In this document: one piece after another, positions 23,128-34,932 of the stretch
Layout: each line of letters begins with the position of its first letter
Position numbering within the stretch: the first letter of the stretch is position 1
DNA from: Hymenopellis radicata
Taxonomy: Eukaryota > Basidiomycota > Agaricomycetes > Agaricales > Physalacriaceae
Direction: 5' to 3'
Assembly (NCBI GenBank): GCA_015501595.1
Contig: JADNRX010000222.1
Span: 1-64,000, forward strand
DNA: 64,000 nt
Notes under the pieces: model-generated
Seen by the model: the letters and a program-made list of their open reading frames with translations, nothing else
Database searches by the model: none
What the model was told of the DNA's origin: nothing
Program-made: the position numbers and the translations under genes

Positions 23128-23985
23128 ATGGTAAAAGACTCACCGAAAAAGCCTTCTACGTTCATGAGGCCTCGCTCGCGCTGTGTTCCTCCATGGCGGC
23201 CGGATCCCGGCGAGGAAGATGCAATCACGAACCCCAAGGTTCGTATTCAAGGATTCTATTTGGTTCGTCGCGGGCACCAAGCGGGCGTATACACATCTTG
23301 GTACGTTACCGAATTTCTTTTAGTGTTCTTTCTTTAAGTTGCTTATAGTGAATCTGCTGAACCTCAAATCTGGAATTATGAGCAGCGATCATACAGGCGC
23401 TACGAAACATACGAGGAGGCGTTAAAGAGCTGGCAGGAAACGTGCGCTTCCGGCACCCTCAACGCTCACGATTGCGTTGATGATGATATCGAGGTTGTTG
23501 ATGCTCCTTCGACTCCGCCTCCATCGACACCACCTCCATCATCATCCAAGACATCATCGAATTACGCCTCTACTTCCTCCGTCCCATCTTCATCATCATC
23601 CAAGACATCGTCGAACTACGCCTCTGCTTCCTCCGCCCCGTCTTCATCATCATCCAAGACATCGTCCACCTACGCCTCTGCTTCCTCCAGTGCCCCCCGT
23701 CCAAGCCCCAGCACATCTCCAGGACCTTCTCGTGCGCCGGATAGTACTACGTCTCGGCAATATTTTGGTGTATTTTCTGAAGGAAGGGATTTTATCCAGG
23801 TTGTGGGTACTGCGTAAGTATCCACATTACTTGTCGTGCTATTATCTAACATTTTACATAGCACTGAGGCTGAGGATGTGTTCAACTCGGAAATGAGGCA
23901 CGGACGCCGTTCGCGCATCTTCATAGCGTCGTCCCTCAAGGCGATCAATGTTGCCGCCGCGTCTGTCATATTCGATCGAGATTAG
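23128..23985 (+). CDS. KDZ1 cargo: RNase H1 N-terminal (viroplasmin-like) domain protein
   Basis: Three exons (23128-23300, 23349-23813, 23862-23985), 253 residues. Exons 1-2 encode FYLVRRGHQAGVYTS, then IWNYEQRSYRRYETYEEALKSW, the pattern of the small RNase H1 N-terminal domain that binds RNA/DNA hybrids or dsRNA in RNase HI and is shared with caulimovirus viroplasmin. A Ser/Pro-rich linker contains three repeats of a 20-residue TSSNYASASS-type unit. The C-terminal part (RQYFGVFSEGRDFIQVVGTA, EDVFNSEM) looks like a second, diverged copy. No RNase H catalytic domain follows. Similar domains occur in KDZ2 (50134-51104, 51261-51825), suggesting an element function such as nucleic acid binding; that function is inference. 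Confidence 0.75.
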
Positions 23986-24152
23986 ATTTGTTTCCTTACG
24001 CCCAATATACCGTCATTCCTTACCGTGATCCCGCCCTCTCCTCCACGCGACAGTGTTTATTTGGCCAATATTTTGTTTATTTCCTTCCCTTGTGTTTGTC
24101 CTCGCCGTCTGCTTATCGTTTTCGCTCTACTTTTCGTGTTCAATCTCTCACC

Positions 24153-26939
24153 ATGACTCGTGCCAAAGCTAATGCAGGCAAGCGTGGCCGCAAGAGCTGG
24201 ATTGCCGACGGTTCCAACAAGCTAGCCTTCTTTGCGGCCCAGAAATCTGGGTGGGAGACGGCGTCTGAGGCGGGTGTGGGTCATATCGGCCAGTGGGGCC
24301 GTACAGCTGCCATTCGCTATCATATTCGGTACGGGCACCTATCTACCCTCGAGGTACGTCTGTCCTTTACCTCTTGAACCCGTTGTTAAATGGTAGCCTT
24401 CCACAGGACGACCTGGATCATGTCCCGGAGATTCCCACTGACAAAGAAGTCCAGGACTGGGAGACGGCCGAAGGAATACGCCTTGGTCTCCTCTCCGAAG
24501 CGGATTCAAAAGTGGAGCGCGAGAATCTGAAGAAATTTGGTGCTGTAAGCGTCTTCTTGACATTGGGGTCCCAACAATGACTGACACTAGCTCAGAAGAT
24601 TGTCGCCTGGTTTCGTGCCAGGTACCTTAACACGTCCAAGGAAGCTGAAAGTATCATTTCTGCAGCTCTCAGCACTGCTGTTGACGACGGTAAACCGCGT
24701 CGCCGTCAAGTCATGCAAATGTTCACCAGTTTACACACCGATGATTTTCGCCAAGAGATCACCGATGCCTTCGACAAGGCGGTCACGGACGCTGGTCGGG
24801 CTCACGCCGAGGCCCTTAAGACCGATCCAAATGCGAAGCCTATCAAGGTGGAGTGTTTGACTTATCAGCGCGCCGTAATGAAGGCCCATTATGAGGTGCT
24901 GGACGACGCGGAGAAGGAGAATATCAGGACGATGATCGAGGAGAGGTATCAGGCGGAGCTGAAAGAGTGGGAGGCAATGAAGAAGACTCCCGAGGAATAC
25001 ACACCGGAGCAAGTCGAGAAGTAGGTTTCCTATTTTTCTTGAGGGGTCCAAGAGCATGCTAACATCGAAATAGTGCCCTTCGACAAGGAGCCGCCGTTCT
25101 GCAGAACAGTGCAGATTCGATTCACAAGAAGTTTAAGATGGCCTGTTCCATTCTTCTTTGTGGACCCGCCGATGACGGAGAGCTTCAAGTTTTTAGGTAC
25201 GTTGTTCTTTTAGCAGACTGTTTATATCTGACAATTCACAGTGTTCATGCTGGCAAGACTTTCGCGACTAATTTGACTTGGCCGGATGCTGTTCCCGCAG
25301 AGTTCACCGACATCGAAAAGTCTTTCATTTCCTTCGCCAAGACAGTCTACCGTAAGTTCCTTTTGTTCGGTTTGTCGAGTCATATCTAACTGCTATTTAA
25401 CAGCGGGCTCTACGACTCCAGATCCTACGACGGCTGCCATACCTACAAAGCCAGTCCCCAAGCCAGTCCGAAAGCCAGTCCCAGGAGCCGAGCCACCCAT
25501 ATCCTCATCCTTGTCGACTTCGCTTAAGGCCGTCGAGGATGCCATCCCTTCTCGCACGACACGTTCTCGATCAGCTCCCAACATTCCCGTCACCCCCGTC
25601 CTTCGTCCCACACAAGTCCTTGGGCCTTTCATCACCACGACGCTCAAACAGTTGGTCGATGAAGATCGCCGACAGTGCATGGCGAAACTTCGATGCTTAT
25701 GCGATGGCGAGCTTGAACGGGAGGACAACATGCTTCGGAATTTCCTTCTTCTCCGACAAATTGACGACAACGGGACATTCGAGAAGCTGGGTGAGTTACC
25801 CCCTCGAGGTGTCTTTGCCGGCATGCGAAAGAAGTCCGCTGAAGAGTTGGAGGAGGAAATGGAGCACGAGGAGGAGGCTGAGAGAATGCGCGTGGACATG
25901 GAGACCGACAACACTATCCTCGGAGATACCGAGGATGATGTTCATATGGACTACGACACCGATGTCCTGCCGCTGTCATTGGGTGACCAGGATTCGCTGA
26001 AGGCACTGGAGCCACCGCTTCCGGATCCATCTGCCCAACGACCGTCGTCACCACCACCATCGTCTTTGGTGGAAGCGGGACCCGTTATCGTCTCCATTGC
26101 AGAAGAGAAAGACGACGATGTCGAGGATCTGGACTGGGACGCCGACATCGACACTTCCAATTGGTATCCCGGCCTCATTGCTGCAGTTACAGCTTTCAAG
26201 AGAGGTCGAGTGTTTCCTCGGTCTTGGGCCCAGCTTGTGGACTCCTTCATCGTCTTCGAGACGAAGTCCGGCCTCATCGCTACGGGGAATGGCTTAAAAC
26301 TTGACCGATCGAACCGCCCTCCATGCATTGCCGACTTCTTCCAACATCGTCGCGATTGGTCGAAACCCCGTTCTATTGGACTTTTACCGACCTTTCGAGA
26401 ATTTTGGTGGGCATGGTGGAAAGCTAACCAACCACCGGCCCGACTTCGTAATGGTGAACTGATTCGAGATGAGAAGGTGGAGTGGACAGGATTACAGAAG
26501 AAGTGTGGCAACGACGGGTTGATATTGGTGCTCGGCACCCTTCTTTGGTGGGGCGAAGTTGTCTTCGACGGCGTTACACGCGATACGCCTACGTCAGACC
26601 AAGTCGATTGGCAGCTCGCCGTTGATGATGTTACGTGGTGTATTGAACACATCGTTCGCACCGCTGTGGTCGAGGTGCCGGGGGCCAAGAAAGCCCGCTC
26701 GCAGAAGCGTGTCCGCGAAGACAAGGAGAACATCGACGCTGATGATTCTCGTGTGGCTAAGGTAGGTTTTCTTTCTCTTTGCAATCCAAGCTTTGGGACT
26801 CATTATCGATGCACAGCGTACACGGTCCCAGGCCCGAAACAGTCCACTTAGATGTAACCATTATTCCATTGTTGATGATATTCTACTCGTTATTTTCTTA
26901 GTTCACATCATAGATCACATTCAGCGTGTATTTATGTAG
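24153..26939 (+). CDS. KDZ1 partner protein with C-terminal Trp-rich domain
   Basis: Seven exons: 24153-24353, 24407-24544, 24596-25020, 25074-25196, 25242-25351, 25404-26761, 26817-26939; phases agree throughout and no stop interrupts. The N-terminus is basic (MTRAKANAGKRGRKSW) and is followed by a helical region with KIVAWFRARY. The middle is Pro/Ser-rich, then acidic. The last ~200 residues carry a conserved-looking domain: WYPGLIAAV, LVDSFIVFE, RPPCIADFFQHRRDW, FREFWWAWWKANQPPARLR and NDGLILVLGTLLWWGEVVF. The KDZ2 gene at 52018-56201 ends in the same pattern, and I know this pattern from many uncharacterised mushroom proteins near KDZ transposases. The tail has a KKARSQKR basic stretch, perhaps a nuclear signal. 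Function unknown; an accessory transposition factor is a guess. Confidence 0.8.
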
Positions 26940-27049
26940 GTAGAAGCTCATCTTTTGGTAAAGTCGACGATATGGAAAGAGGCGATGTGGGATAAGCGCA
27001 ACATAATGAACATGACGGCCGGAAGCATCGCCAACGCCCGACGACAATG

Positions 27050-27925
27050 CTAGAAAGGCCTTGTACAGAAGAATCCGCTGCAGCGCCCAAAATCCCGCCA
27101 CCAAAAGGTCGGAGTGAATAGCATACGACGTAGAGCACCTAAAATCATGAGCGTGAGCGTGTGCCCTCGGAGAGGTGCAAAGACACACCTGACAAAAAAG
27201 CAGCCCGATCCGAGCACCCCATCCCGCCCCAGCGCAGCCGATCCCGCCGCCAGAAAGTCGAAGTCCATAGCATACGACGTAGAGCTCCTAAAATCATGAG
27301 CGTGAGCGTGTGCCCTCGGAGAGGTGCAAAGACACGCCTTACCAAAAAGCAGCCCGATCCGGGCACCCCATCCCGCCCCAGCGCAGCCGGTCCCGCCCCA
27401 AAAATGCGCCATGATGCAGCGCCCGACGCAGTAGAGCTGTGGCCCTGAAACGTTACGAGTGTCCTATCCTATGTGCGGAGAGGGCCTCCACAGAAAATCA
27501 GCCCGAACGGCGCCGAGACCCGCCCAGTGCGCTGTCCCAAGCGTACTGTCCCGATATGGAAGGAGGCCGTGCGTCGTCTGCGCACACGTATATGAAGGTG
27601 CGCCACGATGCGCGGAAAGAGAACATAAACAGACAAGGAGGTATCAGACGTATACGCTGGTGGTGGTGAGCGTGAGAGGCGGGAATGGCGGGAGCAGCCG
27701 AATACGGGTGGCTGTACCCGCTCTAGCGCCGCCACGGAAAGACCCGTGAGCCGGCATCCACGGCATCAGCAACGCACCCGGCAACCCAGCCAAGCCGCTG
27801 CTGAGCCGTAGGGCAGGCCCTAATGCATTAATAGCTCTCGTGGGAGGTTCTCCCCTAGAGCTATTAATGTAATAAGATGCCCTCTGGTTAGAGGGATTAG
27901 GGATATAAGGGTACAGCATAGGGTG
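27050..27925. repeat. KDZ1 right terminal inverted repeat
   Basis: Inverse of the left arm, but with an extra tandem copy of the ~150-bp GC-rich unit between about 27100 and 27400, so the arms differ in length. The inner boundary is approximate. Confidence 0.8.
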
Positions 27926-27932
27926 GCCCCCG

Positions 27933-28286
27933 GACGGTTCTCTGGACTTCTTCTATCGTTTCTTGTTGCCATTGCAGTGGATTGACTGCTCTCGGATGCA
28001 TTCCGGAGCCGCCTGGTGCTCGTCTTTGCGACGGCACCATTTCAGCTAGCAATGGATCAGCCATGCATAAGCCCTCGACGACGTGGAACGGCAGAATTCC
28101 ATGCTCGATGACAAGGTGCATTAAATTTCTTTTCCACATATGTGTCCTGACGGAGGCTACTAGGGCAACTCGCTCTCCTCGTTCGAAGACACGCTCGCAC
28201 AGACGTCGCAGCGCGTGCACCAGGCGTTCGGGCTCGAGAACGGCAGGCTGAAGATGGATGCGGCGTCTCCAGCTAGTTCTCCGCAA
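27933..28286 (-). pseudogene. Short coding-like frame in hAT-C, cut by KDZ1
   Basis: An open minus-strand frame reads ...HLQPAVLEPERLVHAL, RLCERVFERGERVALVASV and HMWKRNLMHLVIEHGILPF. It has regular helical character and looks more protein-like than its neighbours. It runs into the KDZ1 right end; past KDZ1 it would continue into 17817-17700 as an Arg-rich tail without a clear end. I do not recognise it. It may be a captured gene fragment or chance. Confidence 0.3.
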
Positions 28287-28923
28287 ATATGGTGATCATT
28301 AACGACTGCAGTCTTATGGTACGTGTGCTGGTCTTCCATGTATTGAAAGTGACTTACATTCTCTTACAGCTCTGGGCCGTTGATGACAACGACAAATACA
28401 ATATGATAGTGACAAGCACGACGACCAGAGTGACTTACCAACTGACCGCTATCGCCGCCAACGATGCCGACGACAGTCGTATACCCCCTCCTCCCAACCA
28501 ACCTCCCTCTCATCTCTGCCCACTCCCACTATCCCGAAACCATGTACAATACATGCATCCCGTGCTATTGCATGGGGTCGCGTGTACGGCATGAGTAACG
28601 GATGTTGTGGGCGTGGAAATGATGCTGAGAGGTACGGGTCGAGGGTAACTCGCGAACCCGCCCTGGCCCGAGGGTGAATACGACGGGTTACCCGCACCCG
28701 CCGCACGGGTGCGGGTTATATGCGGGTAAGGGTGCGGGTCCCAACTCAATCACCCGCGGGATACCCGTGCTATTCACTAACTACCGGAACCTGCGCAAGT
28801 ACTTGAAGAATGCTCCAACCTCAAACCTGCGACTTGCGCGAACCCGGGTCGCGAGTCGCGAGTCGCAGGTTACCTGCGAGTTACCTGCGCTGGCCGAAAC
28901 TCGTGGCATGCTCTAGTTGGAAA

Positions 28924-29150
28924 CGGATATGAACTGGTACATCAAGACTTGTGTTCTCTGTCAGAAGAGGCAGAAGAAGAACATACATATGGAACCAAGG
29001 ATCACTTCAACCCCAGGGATCTTTGAGAAAGCCTATGTCGACACCTTCAGAATGCCCAAGTCTACGGGTACGCCTAACAAAGACGGCAAGACCTCTAAGA
29101 AGGACTTAGCATCGGAAGAAACAAAATATTCCGGTTACAATGCGGTCACA
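28924..29150 (+). pseudogene. pol: Ty3 pol, fragment 4: integrase zinc finger end and core start
   Basis: Completes the HHCC finger (TDMNWYIKTCVLCQKRQKK), then the integrase core begins: PGIFEKAYVDTFRMPKS, with the first catalytic Asp in VDTF, ending SGYNAVT. The frame is cut by the TIR element at 29151-33982 and resumes VARCGLSGWPEARAL. Confidence 0.82.
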
Positions 29151-32100
29151 CATCAGGAAAGGCCTATATGCCTTAAGGCATCTTAAGATTCATGTCACTC
29201 AGACATCAAACTTTAAGCTCCAAAAAGCTCTTAAAGCTCTCAAGACATCTTAAAGCTGACGTATCATAGACATAAAACTTAAGACAACAAAAAGCGGCAA
29301 AAGGCACCTAAAGGTAACTTAAGACATGCGCTTCGAAGACTGCTATCTTTACGCAACTTAAGATGTGAGGCATCAATGCAATCAACTTAAGACATCAAAA
29401 GATGTCTTAATGCAACTTCAGACAGCTATAAATGTATCTACTATCTATCCTCAAGCAGCTGTTCAAGCATCAATCATTGTTAGACAATTGATAACACACG
29501 CCATTCAAGAATTTCAAGCAGTCTTCATTCATATGTAACCTTGTGTTGGAACTATTATAAGCAGTCTAGACTCTCGGCACGTGCTTACTACTGCAGCCTT
29601 GCCCGTTATCCCCGGAGAAGGCGACCAACATCGTCAGAAAGATTCAGTCAGACTCGACGTCTTCGAGCGGATCTGTGCGTTTAGCAACATGCGGAGTCTG
29701 ATTGGGACTGCCCATCTGTGAATGGTAGGAAGAGAGCGATGACTGTGTTGTGAAGTTGTGAATTCAGATAGCAAATGAGGCGCCTCTAAAGATGAAAGAG
29801 ACTGTAAAACGGGTGCGAGGCGAGCGTGAATGACACCGATGTCGAGGTGGATGATGAGCTGGGCGACGATTGGACTGAGACGGACGACGGAGAGCTGGGC
29901 GCGCATGCGCGTCTGGTTGCGAATCTGGAAGAAAAGATGGAAAAACTCGCCGGCGTCAGGATTAAGAGGATCTGTAGAGGAAGCGACAGATTCTGGTGGA
30001 GATGGGGAGAACACGCGGCGGAATGGGCATGGAAAAAAGGAACATATGTCTTCTTTGAGGGACCTGGGGGCATTATTTCTGGCGAAGATGGTAGTGCGGC
30101 AGAAGACGTGACGGGGGGGCCGAGTTGCGGGCAACTTGCGTCTTTGAAGTGGCGCATGGCGGCCGCACTGTCAGGCGTTGTACCAAGGCACTGAAAACGG
30201 TGTTAGATAGCCTAGAGACAGCAGGTTAGCCCGGAATGCAAATGAAATCGATAATAAACACACACCCTGTTGAACTCGGCACGTCTGTGACGCCCGCCAC
30301 CCCGAATCCTTGTCCCAGACGTGTCGTAGCGCCGTTTCAGACTAAACAGTGCCCTTGACATCAACTGTGCGCGTGGACGCCGCCGTGTTGAAATAATTTG
30401 CTGCCCATCGTCTCTGGGGCTTACGCGGCCATCCGTCCCAAAGTCGGCTCATCTTCTGCGGGTGGAAGTCCAAAGCGTAGGGAGAAGAGCAGAGATGACG
30501 CAGCTGAGCGCTGTATTCGTGAGGCATATTTACAGGGGAGGGGAGACGCATGCTACCCACGTTGGTGGGGCTTACGTGTCGTCGACGATGCCACGTCACT
30601 GTCGTTGAAGCCGCCGCTGCCATCTGGAAATGCTGGCATGAATAGAATGAAACAAAGAAAAAAGAAAAATACGGACTGCGCGCTGCCTGACCTCGCCAGC
30701 AGAAGCATCATTTCCAGACTCTCCCAGCCAGGACGCTGTCACTGTTGTGAGACCGCCGCCGTCGCCGTCCCTCGTTGACCTGTACGCGTCCCGCGGGGCC
30801 GCCGGGGCTCTTCAAGCCCGCAAACAATCTGTTCCCATCTAGTCGGTGCTAAGTAAGAGGGAGACGACGCAAAGTCGGTCTCCGTGATCACGGGCGACGA
30901 CGCAAAGTCGGTCGCTTGTATCGCACATGGCGCCGTATCATCGTCGTAGGTTGTCCTGAAGATAGTCGGTATCTATGGTGGTGGTGAGAGGGAGAGATCG
31001 AATCCGAGCACTGCCCGGATTCGCGGTCCGAATCGCCACCACTAAATCTGGTGGATGTTTGACGACGATGGCAGCTGAACAAGTCGTCGGGGTGCCCTGG
31101 AAACTTGCGAGAGGAGTCTGGTAGTAGATACTGAGGAGATTCAACTGAAAAAACGAGTCAGAAATGCACAAGTCAAAACGAGAGAAACTTACGGGACAGA
31201 GATTCGTCGACGTTGTCCTCTGAAAATGGAGGAAAAAATATGAGCGCGGCGCAGTCTCCTTCTCTCGTGGTTGACGCTGCCCGTACGCTGCCATGCGTCC
31301 TAGAGTCGGCTCAATTGGATCAGAGGGAGACGACGCAAAGTCGGTCTCCTACCATAGGCGACGACTCAAGGTCGATCTCCTTGCCCACAGGCGACGACTC
31401 CAAGTCGGTCGCTGGACGTGCAGGCCTTCGACGTCGCTGTCCCTCTTGATGACTCCATATTCTAATGATCTGCTGCCCGTCGTCTGGGGCTTACGCGGAG
31501 GTTATCAAATTCGATGTTGCAGGGGTCCAGGGCGCAAGAAGAAGTGCACAGACGGTGCCAGACCGTCGTTAAAGGATGGTGGGGTGGGAGAGCGTGGAAA
31601 TGGGTTGATGATGGTGGTCGGAGGAGAGTTAACGATTCCCAACAACGTTCGATCACCGTCCGGAACGTTCGGATCGGACATCCGATCATGAACAGAATGA
31701 GCTCGTCGACGCTCGGGACAGCGACGACGGGCTCGGACTCGTGATTTAAGTATCGGGATTCCATGCAGTATAGTTGTATTATATGTAGCAATAAAATTTC
31801 TGCTAATACTACTGGATGCAAACAAGTAATTAACCTTACGTAGATAGTATCCCATTACATGGGCTAGACATCGCGCGTTACAGTGCCATCAGCCTCTCCA
31901 GCAGCTCTAATTTTATTGGCATGCATTGTTCATACATAAAGCTAAATATCACAGGTGGAATCAAGGCAGAAACCTTGTTCTACGTATGTTCTTTACTATG
32001 AGTCCAAACACTCAGTATTCCGATCGTTCTCTTTCTGCTACGACCACCTCCACAACGCACTCCGCCGCCGTGCAGTCCATCACGAACGTCAAACTCGGAA

Positions 32101-32984
32101 CGACACCGCCTGCAGACCTGTCCTTCTCCCTCCGTCTCATTCTCTTACCTTTGGATCCCGGACTCGACGGCTTCCAACAGCCATGTATGACTTTGGGATT
32201 CATGGCCCGCGGCTGTAAGCCCTCCATCGACGAGGCTTCCACTGCTCTAAGCCCTCAATTTGAGGCATCCGACATCTGGCAGAATCCTAAGCCCGGAAAT
32301 ATGGAGAGGCACGATTGGATTGGAGGCGCCGCGTTGTCTGCTGGCAACGCGGCGCCGTTTGGTGCGTTATATTTCTCGCAATTTTGTTTTCTATTTCTTT
32401 GATGCCGACGGCGTCACGAATGCCGTCGACATCGATTTACCCATTCACGCCAGCTAAAGGCAGGCTGTGCCTCCGCGCCCTTTCCATTCCCGTTGCTCAG
32501 TCCATTCCCCAGAAATTCTTCGAAGTCCACTTGCCGCCGGCACATGAGGCCACGTCAGCCTCACGTGACGGCTGGTTTAAATTCCGATCGGGACACAAAG
32601 TCGACTTGTCCTCTTACCACCACCCACTTCAATACTCTCCTTTCGGTTGACGAGCACCGCTGCTATGCGCACGGTGTTACGACTTCGACGTTGCCTTGCG
32701 CACGTCGTCCACTGTGACGCTGCCTTGTGCAGGTCATCTTGTCGTTGTGGGTCGTCCTCGAAGGTGTGTAGTCTGTTTTATTCCCTTTACGTCTGCTGAC
32801 CCTGTCACTGGCAGCTTGACAATGCTCGAGGACCCGAACGACGATGCCGACACTCAAGAACACCGACGATGCTTGAAGACAAGGATGGCGCTCAAGCCCT
32901 CAAGGATAACGACGATCTATGCGGACGAGCATACCGGCTTTGAGGACAAGCATGCCGATGTCGAGGACAGGCAAGCCGCCTAAC

Positions 32985-33320
32985 AAGCCCACCTACTACG
33001 AGGACGAGCCCACCTACTACGAGGACGAGGACACTGTCTACGAGGACGAGGACACTGTCTACGAGGACGAGGACACTGTCTACGAGGACGAGGACACCGA
33101 CTACATGGACGAGGACATCAGCTATGAGTACGAGGACACCGACTGCGAGTACGAGGACACCGACTGCAAGGACACCCACTCCTAGGACACTGACACCGAC
33201 TACAACGACACCGACTACAATGACGAGGTCACCAACTCCGAGGACACTGACACCGACTCCGAGGACGAGGTCACTGGCTACGATGATGCTGACTACGATG
33301 ACAAGGACACCAACTACAAG
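32985..33320 (+). repeat. 21-bp minisatellite
   Basis: Tandem units of TACGAGGACGAGGACACTGTC, nearly exact from about 33000 to 33090 and then degenerate (TACAACGACACCGAC and similar) to about 33320. Read in one frame it gives YEDEDTV repeats, but the frame ends at 33185 and lacks other coding signs. Confidence 0.8.
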
Positions 33321-33599
33321 GATGAAGATGCCACTATGAGGACTAGGATGTCAACTACAACCCCAACTGCCAATAATAGCTATCTATATATCATGTTTGT
33401 ACATAGCTATCATAGCATACGTCTGTTGTGTATTCTTTGTTTAATGCATTTTTTTTAACCTCTTTTGTATGATTCGGATTGAATTTTGATCTTGGAGTTG
33501 CTAACTTCAGCAAGCTTTATGATGGCTTTCAGAGTAACTTTTGGTGTCTTTTGAAGCATTGTAAAGTTCTCTGAGGATAAGGTTCTTCAATACATCTGC

Positions 33600-33870
33600 T
33601 TTATGCAGCCTGTGGGAAGCTTTTTAAGAGCTTTTTAAGTATTCGAAAGATGTACTATAGACATCTAAGGATAAGGTTCACAGAGACATGTGCTTTATGC
33701 CAACTTTTGAGAGCTTTTTAAGTGCCTTTTAAGTACCTGAAAGACGTCCGATAGGCATCTAAGGATAAGGTTTACAGAGACATGTACTTTAAGTCAACTT
33801 TAGATGGCCTTTTAAGAGCTTTTAGGATGCCTTAGAGTGTCTTAAGATGCTTTAAAGTACACGTCTCCGT
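33600..33870. repeat. Tandem ~125-bp subterminal repeats
   Basis: Two to three copies of a unit containing GAGCTTTTTAAG, GACATCTAAGGATAAGG and ACAGAGACATG, next to the right end of the TIR element. This is a subterminal structure, perhaps transposase binding sites; not coding. Confidence 0.65.
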
Positions 33871-33984
33871 GAACCTTTGTTTAAAGCGTCTTATTAGCTT
33901 ACTTGTCTTTATTATCTTTTCATGTCTTAAGATGCTTTAAGTTGCTTAAAGTCGCCTTAAGGCATATAGGCCTTTCCAGATGCA

Positions 33985-34932
33985 GTAGCAAGGTGTGGAC
34001 TTTCGGGATGGCCTGAAGCCCGAGCCTTGAAGGAAGAAACAGCCGAAACCTTAGGGGACTGGTTGTTCGAAGAAGTGTTATCCCGATGGGGTTGCATTCG
34101 AGAGATTGTGACTGACAACGGGCCCTCTATCAAGAAAGCTATGCGATACGTAGAACAGAAGTATGGCATAACGGGAATCCTCATCTCACCGTACAACAAA
34201 CAAGCTAACGGCAAAGTTGAAAGAGGACACTGGGATATTCGCCAGTCACTCTTCAAGGTGTGTAAAGGAGACCCATCGGTATGGCCAGCGTACTTGCATG
34301 AAGTGTTATGGGCAGAGAGGATCACGGTTAAGTGTGGACTAGGTTGTTCACCCTTTTATGCGGTAACCGGGAGCGATCCTATCCTCCCGTTAGACTACAT
34401 GGAAGTAACGTGGTTAGTAGATGCACCAGACAAAATCATGTCGCACTCAGACCTTGTTGCATATAGAGCACGCCTCATTGCGAAGCATGCACTGGACGTA
34501 GCAAGCATGAAGAAAAGAGTCACGGCTGCTAAGCGAAAAGCTGCTGAGCGCTTCATGGAACAGTTCAAAAACACTATGCCAAACTGGCAGTTCAAGACAG
34601 GTGAACTAGTGTTAGTACGAAACACTAGGATCGAAGATGAATTGAACTCAAAGTTCAAGGAAAGATTCATGGGACCCTACGTGGTAGTTACCAGAACGAC
34701 TGCTGGGAACTATGTGTTATGCGAGTTGAATGGGGAACTCATAGATGGGAAGATTGCGGGATTCCGTGTCTTACCCTTCTACTCGAGAAGAGACCCTATC
34801 GACTTAGGCAAACAGTTTCACAGGAGGTTACACGCTATTAAGGATAGTGTAAGTAAAGTCTACGATAAAGTAGCCAAGACAGCACTGTGGATCTTGAGTC
34901 ACGCTAACAGGCGGGGACGAAGAACACAGTAG
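33985..34932 (+). pseudogene. pol: Ty3 pol, fragment 5: integrase core end and C-terminus
   Basis: Resumes VARCGLSGWPEARALKEE, then the second catalytic Asp in IVTDNGPS and the catalytic Glu in NKQANGKVERGHW, completing the DDE triad begun at 28924. A C-terminal domain follows with WQFKTGELVLVRNTR and KFKERFMGPYVVVTRT (the GPY/F-type module) and ends at TAG 34930-34932. No chromodomain is visible. This part is free of stops. Confidence 0.87.

Larger units (their letters stand above)
17818..27925. mobile_element. KDZ1: 10.1-kb KDZ-superfamily DNA transposon
   Basis: Bounded by inverted repeats starting CACCCTATGCTGTACCC and flanked by GCCCCCG on both sides (17811-17817, 27926-27932), a 7-bp direct repeat. 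The long inverted arms reach about 0.7-0.87 kb. Inside are a minus-strand transposase (22582-19021) and two plus-strand genes (23128-23985, 24153-26939) transcribed divergently from a shared 545-bp gap. It lies inside hAT-C. With intact ends and one visible frameshift in the transposase it may be quite recent. Confidence 0.85.
17625..28779. mobile_element. hAT-C non-autonomous transposon, carrying KDZ1
   Basis: TSD ACTACCGG at 17617-17624 and 28780-28787; the same site in hAT-B copy 1 (near 14452-14462) is unoccupied. Termini TAGTGAATAGC and inverse. Subterminal regions are arrays of ACCCGCGGGT-like units. Without KDZ1 it is about 1.04 kb (17625-17817 plus 27933-28779). No hAT transposase is visible; a short minus-strand frame is described separately. 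Confidence 0.85.
17337..28915. mobile_element. hAT-B transposon, copy 2, with two further nested elements
   Basis: TSD GTTGGAAA at 17329-17336 and 28916-28923. The ends match copy 1 (TAGAGCATGCCACGAGT). Its own sequence is only 17337-17624 and 28780-28915, colinear with 14173-14588. The rest is hAT-C, inserted at ACTACCGG, with KDZ1 inside that. Removing the whole block restores the integrase frame (WPALE-TDMNWY). Confidence 0.9.
29151..33982. mobile_element. TIR DNA transposon (4.8 kb) of undetermined superfamily, non-autonomous
   Basis: Terminal inverted repeats read CATC(A/T)GGAAAGGCCTATATGC, continuing CTTAAGGC. Removing 29151-33982 plus one CA (29149-29150 or 33983-33984) restores the integrase frame exactly, so the visible duplication is only 2 bp. 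Both subterminal regions are rich in short CTTAAGA/TCTTAAG repeats. The interior holds a 21-bp minisatellite, tandem ~125-bp repeats and GCGTAAGCCC motifs, but no recognisable transposase. Frames such as 29826-30194 have no domain I know. A 2-3 bp TSD with subterminal repeats would suit a CACTA-like or Tc1-like mechanism, but the termini match neither cleanly. Confidence 0.7.

Noticed and set aside
32919..33185. 88-residue YEDEDTV repeat protein
   Set aside because: Pure minisatellite translation with no flanking coding signal.
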